From: Candidatus Dojkabacteria bacterium
GTDB taxonomy: Bacteria > Patescibacteriota > Dojkabacteria > GCA-002793355
Reading direction: 5' to 3'
Length of the DNA: 17,577 nt
Assembly: GCA_027033525.1 (NCBI GenBank)
Contig: JALVLD010000010.1
Span: 1-17,577, forward strand
Below, one piece after another: positions 7,462 through 13,561 of the stretch. Each line of letters opens with the position of its first letter. The first letter of the stretch is position 1. The position numbers and the translations under genes were made by a program. The notes below the pieces were generated by a model. That model was not told the origin of the DNA and did not search any database. It saw nothing but the letters and a program-made list of their open reading frames with translations.

Positions 7462-7926
7462 TTAAATTTTTATACTTCTAGTTTTTTGTTGAAATTTCAG
7501 AAACAACCAAAACACTAATGCAAAAACTACTATCTGCAACGCACTTACAATAATACCACGTATATGTGGCAAAACTGGCAAATCTTTGTATAAAAGCCGA
7601 TATCCTAAATGTTTTAGTATTACAAACATTAACAGAACCAATAAAGTTTCAAAAAATGTCTTCTGCATACTTACCCCGCTCCAAATAACCTCAACAAGCT
7701 TAATAATTAGAAATAATATTAACAGTATTGAGGAGTACAAGCCCAAAGAATTTGGCATTAATAACTCTAGGGACAAAACACCAATAATCCACTTATAAAA
7801 GCTTTCGTATCTCAAACATTTTTGCCACATACAGAGTAAAAATACAACACAAAAAATATTTACATACCCAATAACTACTACTATAAACCACAAAAACAAC
7901 ATGCCTAAAACCAACTGTTTAAACAT
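7462..7926 (-). CDS. mreD: MreD-like rod-shape membrane protein
   Basis: A 154-residue protein with about five predicted membrane helices and almost no soluble loops, matching the size and hydropathy of MreD. MreD sequences diverge strongly, so the call rests mainly on position: it starts inside the mreC stop (TAATG overlap) and is followed by PBP2. The basic C-terminal tail (KFQQKTRSIKI) would be cytoplasmic. MreD is part of the elongasome together with MreB, MreC, RodA and PBP2. Confidence 0.8.
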   Translation of the reverse strand: MFKQLVLGMLFLWFIVVVIGYVNIFCVVFLLCMWQKCLRYESFYKWIIGVLSLELLMPNSLGLYSSILLILFLIIKLVEVIWSGVSMQKTFFETLLVLLMFVILKHLGYRLLYKDLPVLPHIRGIIVSALQIVVFALVFWLFLKFQQKTRSIKI

Positions 7927-8720
7927 TATTTACACATATATACATAATTTAGCTCATTAAAGTCCATAATTGGCTTAACCTGCAAGACCTCCTTAGGATT
8001 TCCTAGGGCCGCATTCTTTTTAATAATCTTACCTATGACCAGTTTTTCCACACACGCATTGCCAGGTAAATAAACAATATCACCAACACTCACATTTTCC
8101 TTAACCAAAATATCTTGGACCTTAAAGTTATTATTTTCATAAACCAATAATCCAACTGCCTTAGCCTTTTGCAAATAAACCTTTTTTCGTATACTTGAAT
8201 TCCATAACGTTTTAATAATTACCAAATTTTTCTGTTGATTTACGACTTCGCCTACAAAAAAATGTTTATAAAAAACTATATCACCTTTTAGTTGATTCTC
8301 CAAACCAAATTGTCCAAAATCTACTAATATCATTCCATCTGGCTGATAGTATCTATTTAACACTATCCCTTGATGTAATCTTTTTATTGACCTCTGTTGA
8401 CTCCATCTAACTTGCTCAGATATGTCTTTGCATTGTTGCAACCTAGATTCCAATTCAATTATTTTATCCTCCTTGGCTAACACGACCTTAGCTAGTTCTA
8501 AATTCTCTTGTTTTAACTTACGCATAGCCCAAAAAGATTGCACACTCCCTATTGTCTTTACCAGTACTTTTCTAGTTTTACCCACCACTGGCTCCAACAT
8601 ATGCATATTAACAGAATATACCGTACTAAAAACCCCTAATAGATTTAGAAAAAACAACACGGTAGTAAAAATCAAAAAAACCAAATAATTAATCCATTTT
8701 TTTAGCTCTATGGTCTGCAT
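7926..8720 (-). CDS. mreC: Rod shape-determining protein MreC
   Basis: A 264-residue bitopic protein: a membrane helix at about 12-35, a coiled coil (about 65-110, with 'LKQENLELAKVVLAKEDKI'), and an extracytoplasmic beta-rich domain with the family pattern 'LVDFGQFGLENQLKGDIV' and 'NVSVGDIVYLPG' near the end. MreC links cytoplasmic MreB filaments to the periplasmic or wall-facing enzymes and activates PBP2. It starts 2 nt after mreB and overlaps mreD by 1 nt, so translation is tightly coupled. Confidence 0.92.
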   Translation of the reverse strand: MQTIELKKWINYLVFLIFTTVLFFLNLLGVFSTVYSVNMHMLEPVVGKTRKVLVKTIGSVQSFWAMRKLKQENLELAKVVLAKEDKIIELESRLQQCKDISEQVRWSQQRSIKRLHQGIVLNRYYQPDGMILVDFGQFGLENQLKGDIVFYKHFFVGEVVNQQKNLVIIKTLWNSSIRKKVYLQKAKAVGLLVYENNNFKVQDILVKENVSVGDIVYLPGNACVEKLVIGKIIKKNAALGNPKEVLQVKPIMDFNELNYVYMCK

Positions 8721-8722
8721 AA

Positions 8723-9775
8723 CTAATATATAATTTGATCCTCAACCTCCTTAAGTCTTTTAATTGTTTCGATCTGATCAAGTGCCTTTAAAGTACCTTT
8801 TAACACACTTAATTGAGGGTCTTTAGCGATTTTAACCGGCACATGCAAAGTTTCACTCCATAAACGATCTAAACCCGGTATTTGACTTCCGCCTCCAGCA
8901 ATAACAATTCCCTTGCTATATATATCAGATACAAGCTCTGGAGGTGCATCCTCGATCGCCTCTTTAATTGCATCTGTTATTTTTCGTAATGCCGGAGATA
9001 TGGCTTCCATAATTTCCATACTATCGATCCTGACTGCCTTAGGCAAACCGGAAATTAAGTCTCTACCGTGAATTTCTTGCTCCTTAATCTCAACTTCTGG
9101 ATGTGCAATTGCTAAATCTATCTTTACCTTTTCCGCAGTAGAGTACCCTATCAGCAAAGAATGTTTATCTTTCATATACTCCACTATAAGCTCATCCATT
9201 TCATCACCAGCAATATTTATTGTTTTATCAACCACGATTCCACCCAAGGAAATAATGGCTATATCTGTAGTCCCACCCCCGATATCTACAACCATATTAC
9301 CAACAGCCTCATTAACGGGCAGACCAACGCCAATCGCTGTCGCCATTGGTTCTTCAATAACATATGCTTCACGTGCACCAGCAAATAAAGCAGCATCTAT
9401 TACAGCTTGTTTTTCTACGTCTGTAATTGAGGAAGGCACTCCCACTAAAACACGGGGTTTAGGGATAACCCAAACATTCTCCCGTTTTTGATGGACCAAA
9501 GATAAAAAATACTTAATCATGGCAAGTGTTGTATCGAAATCGACGATGACTCCATCTTTTAACGGCCTTACTGCAATAACATTGGCAGGAGTACGCCCAA
9601 GCATACCTTTAGCATCATTTCCAACAGCTAAAACCTCTTTTGTTACTTTATTAATAGCTACGACCGAAGGCTCAATAGCCACAAGTCCTTTACCTTTAAT
9701 GCCAATACGAACATTAGCTGTACCTAAATCTATGCCTATATCGTATGTTACTAAATCTAACAGGTGCCCCAACAT
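8723..9775 (-). CDS. mreB: Rod shape-determining actin homologue MreB
   Basis: A 350-residue actin-fold protein of standard length. It has the phosphate-1 motif DIGIDLGTANV (12-22), the MreB-typical 'RPLKDGVIVDF' (70-80), the phosphate-2 motif VDIGGGTTDIAI (163-174), the 'EEPMATAIG' connector (141-149) and the adenosine motif VIAGGGSQIPG (291-301). MreB polymers under the membrane guide the wall-elongation machinery. It is the first of the mreBCD-PBP2 set and follows rpmB by 39 nt. That gap contains an extended -10 box ending 6 nt before the ATG, so besides read-through it may have its own leaderless transcript. Confidence 0.97.
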   Translation of the reverse strand: MLGHLLDLVTYDIGIDLGTANVRIGIKGKGLVAIEPSVVAINKVTKEVLAVGNDAKGMLGRTPANVIAVRPLKDGVIVDFDTTLAMIKYFLSLVHQKRENVWVIPKPRVLVGVPSSITDVEKQAVIDAALFAGAREAYVIEEPMATAIGVGLPVNEAVGNMVVDIGGGTTDIAIISLGGIVVDKTINIAGDEMDELIVEYMKDKHSLLIGYSTAEKVKIDLAIAHPEVEIKEQEIHGRDLISGLPKAVRIDSMEIMEAISPALRKITDAIKEAIEDAPPELVSDIYSKGIVIAGGGSQIPGLDRLWSETLHVPVKIAKDPQLSVLKGTLKALDQIETIKRLKEVEDQIIY

Positions 9776-9781
9776 ATTTTA

Positions 9782-9790
9782 ATTTTACCA
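9782..9790 (-). promoter_or_regulatory. Possible extended -10 promoter for mreB
   Basis: On the minus strand the sequence TGGTAAAAT (TG, one base, TAAAAT) ends 6 nt before the mreB ATG. No good -35 box lies 16-18 nt upstream. In AT-rich DNA such a match can arise by chance, but its spacing repeats what is seen at other genes here. Confidence 0.35.
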
Positions 9791-9814
9791 TGCAAGGGAA
9801 ATAAATGCCTAAAC

Positions 9815-10081
9815 CTAATTTTTAGACTTTAACACTTTTAAAACTTCTTTTACCTGACGCTTAACCAAAAAATCCACTCCAGTCTCCGTGTACTTACTAT
9901 AACAAGCCATACACATTTTTAGCTCTAATTTTCTTCCATTAACCTCAATTTTTACTTTGCGTAAATTCGGCTTCCAAGTACGTTTTGTCCTAGGAGCTCT
10001 GTATCTCCAAGCAGAGTGTCTATGAATATGCTGATCTCCATGTTGAGTTTTTTTATTGCAAACATCGCATCTTAAGGCCAT
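9815..10081 (-). CDS. rpmB: Large-subunit ribosomal protein bL28
   Basis: An 88-residue protein with the bL28 core 'TKRTWKPNLRKVKIEVNG' and two CxxC pairs (C5/C8 and C57/C60) that form a zinc ribbon, so it is the zinc-binding form. The loop between the first pair and 'KPNL' holds an Arg/His-rich stretch (HIHRHSAWRYRAPR) about seven residues longer than in typical bL28, as judged from memory of the family. It starts 6 nt after rplA. Finding bL28 between the L11-L1 genes and mreB, rather than beside rpmG, is an uncommon order. Confidence 0.93.
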   Translation of the reverse strand: MALRCDVCNKKTQHGDQHIHRHSAWRYRAPRTKRTWKPNLRKVKIEVNGRKLELKMCMACYSKYTETGVDFLVKRQVKEVLKVLKSKN

Positions 10082-10087
10082 AATTTT

Positions 10088-10780
10088 TTACAGTGATTTT
10101 AAATCAATTTTAATAGCAGGTCCCATTGTAGGTGCAAGATACACACGTCTAATTAAAGCTTCTTTGCTCTTACCCAACAATGATACAAGAGCAGACATTA
10201 CAACCCGTATATTCTCTAAAACTTCAGGGATAGGCTGGCCTATTTTACCAACTGCTATATGTATGCCGCCCTGAGCATCAGCTCTAAACAATGTTTTACC
10301 ACGTTTAAACTCAGCAACCGCCTTTTTCATATTTTTAGGGTCTATTACTGTCCCATTTTTAGGATTTGGCATAAGTCCTTTAGGACCCAAAACTTTCCCT
10401 AACGGAGCTAATTGTGGCATTACCTGAGAGACAGCTAACAATACATCAAAATTCAACTTCCCTGCTTCAACTTGTCTAATAATTTCTTTTAAACCTACTA
10501 TATCTGCCCCAGTTCCCCGTGCTTCCGTCTCAAGATCTGCAGGGACTGCTAAGGCAACTTTAACATCCTTAGATTCCACGTAAGGTAAACTAATCCCTCC
10601 TTTTATAGATTTAGGATCGCGTCCACTTGGTAAATTAACCGACAAATGAAGTTCTATACTACCTGCAAACTTCGAATAGCTTAACTGTTTAATAATTCTT
10701 AAAGCATCTTCTAATGAATATGCTTTACTTTTATCGACCTTTACGGCAACCTTTTGATATTTCTTACCTCTCCTTGGCAT
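10088..10780 (-). CDS. rplA: Large-subunit ribosomal protein uL1
   Basis: A 230-residue protein of normal length for uL1, with the strongly conserved 'PLGKVLGPKGLMPNPKNGTV' region (about 126-145), 'KRGKTLFRADAQGGIHIAVGK' near 165-180 (key part: GGIHIAVGK) and a C-terminal 'YLAPTMGP'. It binds 23S rRNA at the L1 stalk and in many bacteria also represses the rplK-rplA mRNA. The usual 'LPHGTGK' motif is replaced by 'LPYVESKDV', so the Gly-Thr-Gly turn is lost. It starts 3 nt after rplK and ends 6 nt before rpmB. Confidence 0.96.
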   Translation of the reverse strand: MPRRGKKYQKVAVKVDKSKAYSLEDALRIIKQLSYSKFAGSIELHLSVNLPSGRDPKSIKGGISLPYVESKDVKVALAVPADLETEARGTGADIVGLKEIIRQVEAGKLNFDVLLAVSQVMPQLAPLGKVLGPKGLMPNPKNGTVIDPKNMKKAVAEFKRGKTLFRADAQGGIHIAVGKIGQPIPEVLENIRVVMSALVSLLGKSKEALIRRVYLAPTMGPAIKIDLKSL

Positions 10781-10783
10781 TAT

Positions 10784-11209
10784 TTATTCAATTATTTTAA
10801 CTCCCATTTGCTTAGCTGTACCTTCAACAATCTTCTTAGCCTTCTCAATGTCAGTGGTATTAAGATCTTCTAGCTTGGTTTGTGCTATCTCCTCTAAATC
10901 CTTACTTGTCAGCTGCCCTACCTTTTTAAGATTCGGAACGCCCGATCCTTTTTTTACTTTAGCTTTTTGTTTTATAAGCTCTGAAGTTGGTGGGGTCTTG
11001 ATTTCAAAACTATATGTCCTGTCTGCATAAATTTTAACAATAACGCGAACCTTAGTACCAGCCATTTGCCTTGTTTGAGTATTAAACTGATCTGTAAACT
11101 GCTTTATGTTTACTCCAGCCTGGCTCAAGATTGGTCCTAAAGGAGGCCCCGGATTAGCCTGACCTGCGGATATAACTAGTTTTAACATCTTTACTACCTT
11201 TTTGGCCAT
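10784..11209 (-). CDS. rplK: Large-subunit ribosomal protein uL11
   Basis: A 141-residue protein, the standard length. The N-terminal domain carries 'AGQANPGPPLGPILSQAGVN' with the conserved Pro-rich loop, and the C-terminal rRNA-binding domain carries 'TPPTSELIKQKAKVKKGSG'. It forms the GTPase-associated centre with L10/L12 and is needed for factor binding and stringent signalling. Its ATG overlaps the nusG stop (TAATG). The order secE-nusG-rplK-rplA is the classical one, but rplJ and rplL do not follow. Confidence 0.97.
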   Translation of the reverse strand: MAKKVVKMLKLVISAGQANPGPPLGPILSQAGVNIKQFTDQFNTQTRQMAGTKVRVIVKIYADRTYSFEIKTPPTSELIKQKAKVKKGSGVPNLKKVGQLTSKDLEEIAQTKLEDLNTTDIEKAKKIVEGTAKQMGVKIIE

Positions 11210-11739
11210 TATAGTTTCTCAATTAAATTTATATCCACCTCATAAGGAACTTCTCGATCCCACATGGTTAATAATACCTTAACCTTACCTTTTTCTTCAT
11301 CTACCTCAGCCACTTTGCCGATAAGATCCTTAAACACACCGTCCACTATTCTAACTGCATCATTAACCCTTATCTTTAAAGAGCTACTAGCTACCTTCTT
11401 CCCCTTCTTACCAATATCCATTAAATTGGCAACCTCTTCTTCACTAAGCGGGTATACCTTACTTCCCGTACGCACAAAACCACGTACTTCTTCTATATTT
11501 GTAAGTAGTGGAGCAGTCTTCTCATTATAAACCATTTTTACAAGAATATACCCCGGAAACATTCTTTTCTTTACGGTTACTTTTTTGTTTCCTTTTAGCT
11601 CAACCCGTGATTGTTTAGGTATATAAACATCGGCGATTTGTTTTTTTAATCCTAATGCACTTACCATTTGCATTATTTTTTGCGCTACGAATTCTTCCTT
11701 ACCTGCATGTACATTTAGCACGTACCACTTTAATGGCAT
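11209..11739 (-). CDS. nusG: Transcription elongation factor NusG
   Basis: A 176-residue protein with the N-terminal NGN domain ('KWYVLNVHAGKEEFVAQKI', 'RMFPGYILVKM', 'VRGFVRTG') and a C-terminal KOW domain (about 125-176, 'VNDAVRIVDGVFKDLIGKV'). It binds the RNA polymerase clamp, reduces pausing, and links polymerase to Rho or to the ribosome through S10. It starts 3 nt after secE and overlaps rplK by 3 nt. No extra inserted domain is present. Confidence 0.96.
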   Translation of the reverse strand: MPLKWYVLNVHAGKEEFVAQKIMQMVSALGLKKQIADVYIPKQSRVELKGNKKVTVKKRMFPGYILVKMVYNEKTAPLLTNIEEVRGFVRTGSKVYPLSEEEVANLMDIGKKGKKVASSSLKIRVNDAVRIVDGVFKDLIGKVAEVDEEKGKVKVLLTMWDREVPYEVDINLIEKL

Positions 11740-11742
11740 CTT

Positions 11743-11919
11743 TTACTTAAATAATATTAAATTCCTTAAATATAAGAAAATAGTATCTAAACCTATCAAA
11801 TATGCACTTATTATAACAGAAATAACCAACACTGCAAGACTACTCTTAATAAGAAGCTTTTTGTTTGGCCATGTAATATTTTTATATGCACTTATTACAG
11901 CCTTTAGGAATTCTTTCAT
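11743..11919 (-). CDS. secE: Preprotein translocase subunit SecE
   Basis: A 58-residue protein with the SecE signature 'NITWPNKKLLIKSS' (14-27) followed by a single membrane helix (about 28-50). It is the short, single-helix form found in most bacteria and clamps SecY in the translocon. It lies between tRNA-Trp and nusG, the conserved place for secE. A TATAAT-like box sits right after tRNA-Trp (11942-11947), giving a possible 22-nt leader if used, but no -35 is recognisable. No Shine-Dalgarno is present. Confidence 0.95.
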   Translation of the reverse strand: MKEFLKAVISAYKNITWPNKKLLIKSSLAVLVISVIISAYLIGLDTIFLYLRNLILFK

Positions 11920-11955
11920 TTTTATACTTGTTAATCTATATATTATATCAAACTA

Positions 11956-12027
11956 CAGGCCCGCCCGGACTCGAACCAGGACTAGCGGTTTTGGAGACCG
12001 CCGTTCTGCCAATTAAACTACGGGCCC
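11956..12027 (-). tRNA. tRNA-Trp (anticodon CCA)
   Basis: Complete cloverleaf: acceptor GGGCCCG/CGGGCCT, D-stem GTTT/GAAC, anticodon stem GCGGT/ACCGC with loop CTCCAAA (anticodon CCA, reading UGG only), T-stem CCTGG/CCGGG with loop TTCGAGT. G73 agrees with Trp identity. The first acceptor pair is G1-U72. It sits between rpmG and secE, the position seen in many bacteria, and has no terminator on either side. CCA is not encoded at the 3' end. Confidence 0.95.
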
Positions 12028-12031
12028 TTAT

Positions 12032-12205
12032 CTATTTAATTTTTACCTCCGTATGCTCTGTGTGTTTCTTGCACACAGGACAATACTTTTTTAGTTTCAA
12101 CTTTAGCTCTGCTTGCCCACCTATACGTCTTTTGGTCGTATAATTTATAGAATTACATACTGTACACTTCAGCCGAACCTTCATACTTTTCCCCTTCTTT
12201 GCCAT
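12032..12205 (-). CDS. rpmG: Large-subunit ribosomal protein bL33
   Basis: A 57-residue protein with 'VRLKCTVCNSINYTTKR' and 'LKKYCPVCKKHTEH', the bL33 pattern, including both CxxC pairs (C14/C17 and C42/C45), so it is the zinc-binding form. It is the first gene of the long minus-strand operon, 4 nt upstream of tRNA-Trp, and is driven by the promoter at 12237-12264. Its leader of about 25 nt has no Shine-Dalgarno. Confidence 0.95.
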   Translation of the reverse strand: MAKKGKSMKVRLKCTVCNSINYTTKRRIGGQAELKLKLKKYCPVCKKHTEHTEVKIK

Positions 12206-12211
12206 TGAATA

Positions 12212-12241
12212 TTGCTATTAGCTTAACTTGTTTGCTATTAT
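12212..12241 (+). promoter_or_regulatory. Possible promoter of the lysozyme-like gene
   Basis: TTGCTA (12212-12217), an 18-nt spacer and TATTAT (12236-12241) lie 10 nt before the ATG at 12252. TATAAC at 12239-12244, 7 nt before the ATG, is an alternative -10. Either would give a very short or absent leader. The -10 region overlaps the minus-strand -10 of rpmG. Confidence 0.4.
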
Positions 12242-12264
12242 AACATAAAGCATGCTTACAACAA
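12237..12264 (-). promoter_or_regulatory. Promoter of the rpmG-secE-nusG-rplKA-rpmB operon
   Basis: On the minus strand, TTGTTG (12264-12259), a 16-nt spacer and TATAAT (12242-12237), with an upstream TG giving an extended -10. The -35 box lies inside the first codons of the divergent gene, so the two promoters overlap and could interfere with each other. Confidence 0.65.
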
Positions 12265-12899
12265 ACGTAAAAATTTCTAACGTACTACCAATAATTATTA
12301 TAACATTCTTACTAACATATACTTTATATATTTATATCCCTACTTCTTATCAATTTGCACAACCACTTAATACCTCCTCAAAAATTTACCTGGCAAATAC
12401 TCCCAAACCCCAAAGTCAATCTCCTAATATTATTCTCGGGGAATATACAACCCTCCAGTCACCCAGAGTCCTTGCCTTAAGAATTTATCTTTCCAGACAC
12501 GGATCACCAATGGCCAAATATGCAAATGTACTAGTAGAAGAAGCAGACAAAAACGGCCAAGATTGGAGAATAATCACTGCTATAGCTGGCGTAGAAAGTG
12601 CCTTTGGAACAATAACTCCATACCAATCATACAACGCGTGGGGATGGCGAGGTGGCCCGGGCGGGGATTTCTCTAAATTTAAGGACTGGCCTTCAGCAAT
12701 AGCTTATGTAACTCGCCAATTTACCAAAGGATATGGAATAAACCCCGATCCTTACACTATAGAAAGCACATATTGTCCTCCTTGTGGACGTAATCCACAA
12801 CATGCTTGGGCTCAAGGCGTAACCCGGTTTAAAAATGAAATCACACAAGTATATCAACAACTTATTAAAACAAATCCAGCTCTGCGGGAAGTTAAATAA
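12252..12899 (+). CDS. Secreted or membrane-anchored lysozyme-like murein hydrolase
   Basis: A 215-residue protein with an N-terminal membrane helix (about 11-29), a polar linker (30-70) and a lysozyme-fold domain (about 85-200). The putative catalytic acid is E115 in 'IAGVESAFG', followed by 'YNAWGWRGG' (127-135), then 'WPSAIAYVTRQF'. The pattern of a Glu in a helix followed by Ser and a NAWGW-type loop occurs in glucosaminidase- or transglycosylase-type enzymes that cut glycan strands. C175 and C178 (CPPC) could form a disulphide or bind metal. It is one of two plus-strand genes here and diverges from the rpmG operon. A role in wall growth beside MreBCD/PBP2 is inferred. Confidence 0.75.
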   Translation: MLTTNVKISNVLPIIIITFLLTYTLYIYIPTSYQFAQPLNTSSKIYLANTPKPQSQSPNIILGEYTTLQSPRVLALRIYLSRHGSPMAKYANVLVEEADKNGQDWRIITAIAGVESAFGTITPYQSYNAWGWRGGPGGDFSKFKDWPSAIAYVTRQFTKGYGINPDPYTIESTYCPPCGRNPQHAWAQGVTRFKNEITQVYQQLIKTNPALREVK

Positions 12900-12906
12900 A
12901 AATCTG

Positions 12907-12980
12907 TGGGCAGGACAGGACTCGAACCTGTGACCTCTCCGATGTCAACGGAGTGCTCTAACCAGCTGAGCTACCTGCCC
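12907..12980 (-). tRNA. tRNA-Val (anticodon GAC)
   Basis: Complete cloverleaf: acceptor GGGCAGG/CCTGCCC, D-stem GCTC/GAGC, anticodon stem CTCCG/CGGAG with loop TTGACAT (anticodon GAC, reading GUC and GUU), T-stem ACAGG/CCTGT with loop TTCGAGT. A73, no encoded CCA. It converges on the lysozyme-like gene, whose stop is 7 nt away. A short T-run follows its 3' end. Confidence 0.96.
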
Positions 12981-12996
12981 AATAAAGAAGTAAGCT

Positions 12997-13025
12997 ATTA
13001 TAACACTAGCAAATTCTCTCTGCAA
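12997..13025 (-). promoter_or_regulatory. Promoter of tRNA-Val
   Basis: On the minus strand, TTGCAG (13025-13020), a 17-nt spacer and TATAAT (13002-12997), with TG one base upstream (extended -10). The tRNA 5' end lies 16 nt after the -10 box. Confidence 0.65.
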
Positions 13026-13035
13026 AAAACTGTAT

Positions 13036-13077
13036 AGTTCTAAAAAAAATTCATGACCAGTTCAAAAAAAATACAGA
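13036..13077. repeat. Short direct repeat with A8 tracts
   Basis: AGTTCTAAAAAAAAT (13036-13050) and AGTTCAAAAAAAATA (13059-13073) form an imperfect direct repeat, flanked by the inverted pair CTGTAT (13030-13035) and ATACAG (13071-13076). The A-tracts are T-tracts on the minus strand and may serve as the U-runs of terminators. This holds most of what can be seen in the gap between tRNA-Val and the orphan gene. Confidence 0.4.
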
Positions 13078-13101
13078 GTTAAATAGAATCAAGGGAACTC
13101 T
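13064..13101 (-). terminator. Probable intrinsic terminator downstream of the orphan gene
   Basis: On the minus strand AGAGTT (13101-13096) and AACTCT (13080-13075) can form a 6-bp stem with a 15-nt loop, followed by GTA and eight T residues (13071-13064). It lies about 65 nt after the stop of the 115-residue gene and before the tRNA-Val promoter, where a terminator is expected. The stem is AT-rich and the loop long, so strength is uncertain. Confidence 0.5.
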
Positions 13102-13144
13102 ATAAAAGAAGTAATTCTTGCTTTTAAAAACGAACTTATGCGAG

Positions 13145-13182
13145 GTTGGGTTGCCCTGTCTTAGTCTTACAAATCCCAACCT
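13145..13182 (-). other. Inverted repeat spanning the orphan gene's stop codon
   Basis: GGTTGGG (minus strand, 13182-13176, within the last codons) and CCCAACC (13151-13145) form a perfect 7-bp stem enclosing the stop codon in a loop of about 24 nt. A short T5 tract appears about 11 nt downstream. It may be a weak terminator or an mRNA 3' structure. Confidence 0.4.
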
Positions 13183-13514
13183 AATATAAATCCTACTATT
13201 ATGTAAACTAGCCATGGTAGTCCTAACCACATCCACCAAATAGGGCGAAATGTTTTCTTTTTCTGAGCAATAATCTCCTTTAATTCTGGCGAGAATTTAC
13301 TTACATTAAGCTTTTTCCACTCAAATATTGAACCGTTTCTTTCCTCTCGAAACACCTCACATTTAACAGGTAACGCAAAAAGCGGGAATATAAACACTAT
13401 ATATTTTTGCAAACATTTAATATATAATTTGCCACCCTTGGCTTCGGGAACGCCTCCCTTAGCAAGGAAATATTCTCCCCGTACTTTCGAACCAACTCCA
13501 AGCCAGAACAGCAT
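13167..13514 (-). CDS. Orphan 115-residue membrane protein, function unknown
   Basis: I do not recognise this protein. It has a hydrophobic segment at about 38-52 (YIVFIFPLFALPVK), a charged central part (55-90, EREERNG-like and KFSPELKEIIAQKKK) and a second hydrophobic segment at about 91-113 (WWMWLGLPWLVYIIVGFILG). The C-terminal half looks like a genuine small membrane protein. The first 35 residues are rich in Gly and Lys and look less protein-like, and that DNA carries a strong inverted repeat (13436-13467). A TATAAT lies 5 nt before the ATG, as at other genes here, which supports this start. It ends in possible terminators and stands alone on its transcript. Confidence 0.45.
   Translation of the reverse strand: MLFWLGVGSKVRGEYFLAKGGVPEAKGGKLYIKCLQKYIVFIFPLFALPVKCEVFREERNGSIFEWKKLNVSKFSPELKEIIAQKKKTFRPIWWMWLGLPWLVYIIVGFILGWDL
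13436..13467. repeat. Imperfect inverted repeat inside the orphan gene
   Basis: CCTTG (13436-13440) pairs with CAAGG (13463-13467), CT with AG, and GGGA (13446-13449) with TCCC (13455-13458), with a 5-nt loop and a small internal loop. It would fold as an 11-bp interrupted hairpin in RNA from either strand. Such a structure inside a coding region is uncommon and may belong to a structured RNA. Confidence 0.4.
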
Positions 13515-13519
13515 ATTAG

Positions 13520-13548
13520 ATTATAACAAAAGGTGAAAAGAACCTAAA
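13520..13548 (-). promoter_or_regulatory. Possible promoter of the orphan membrane protein gene
   Basis: On the minus strand a perfect TATAAT (13525-13520) lies 5 nt before the ATG at 13514. The best -35 at 17-nt spacing is TTTAGG (13548-13543), a poor match. If used, transcription would begin at the start codon. Confidence 0.45.
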
Positions 13549-13561
13549 CCGGTTCACCGGT
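13548..13561 (-). terminator. Possible terminator hairpin upstream of the orphan gene
   Basis: ACCGG-TGAA-CCGGT on the minus strand is a 5-bp GC hairpin with a tetraloop, extendable by G-U pairs, followed by TTAGGTTCTTTT. The U-run is interrupted. Because ACCGGT is self-complementary, an alternative fold pairs the two hexamers around a 2-nt loop. Confidence 0.4.

Noticed and set aside
11886..12143. A plus-strand frame of 85 codons across tRNA-Trp
   Set aside because: It is the antisense of secE, tRNA-Trp and rpmG, all of which are well supported; the middle is a translated tRNA.
13051..13239. A minus-strand frame of 62 codons near the orphan gene
   Set aside because: It overlaps the orphan gene's end and the probable terminator, and shows no protein-like pattern.
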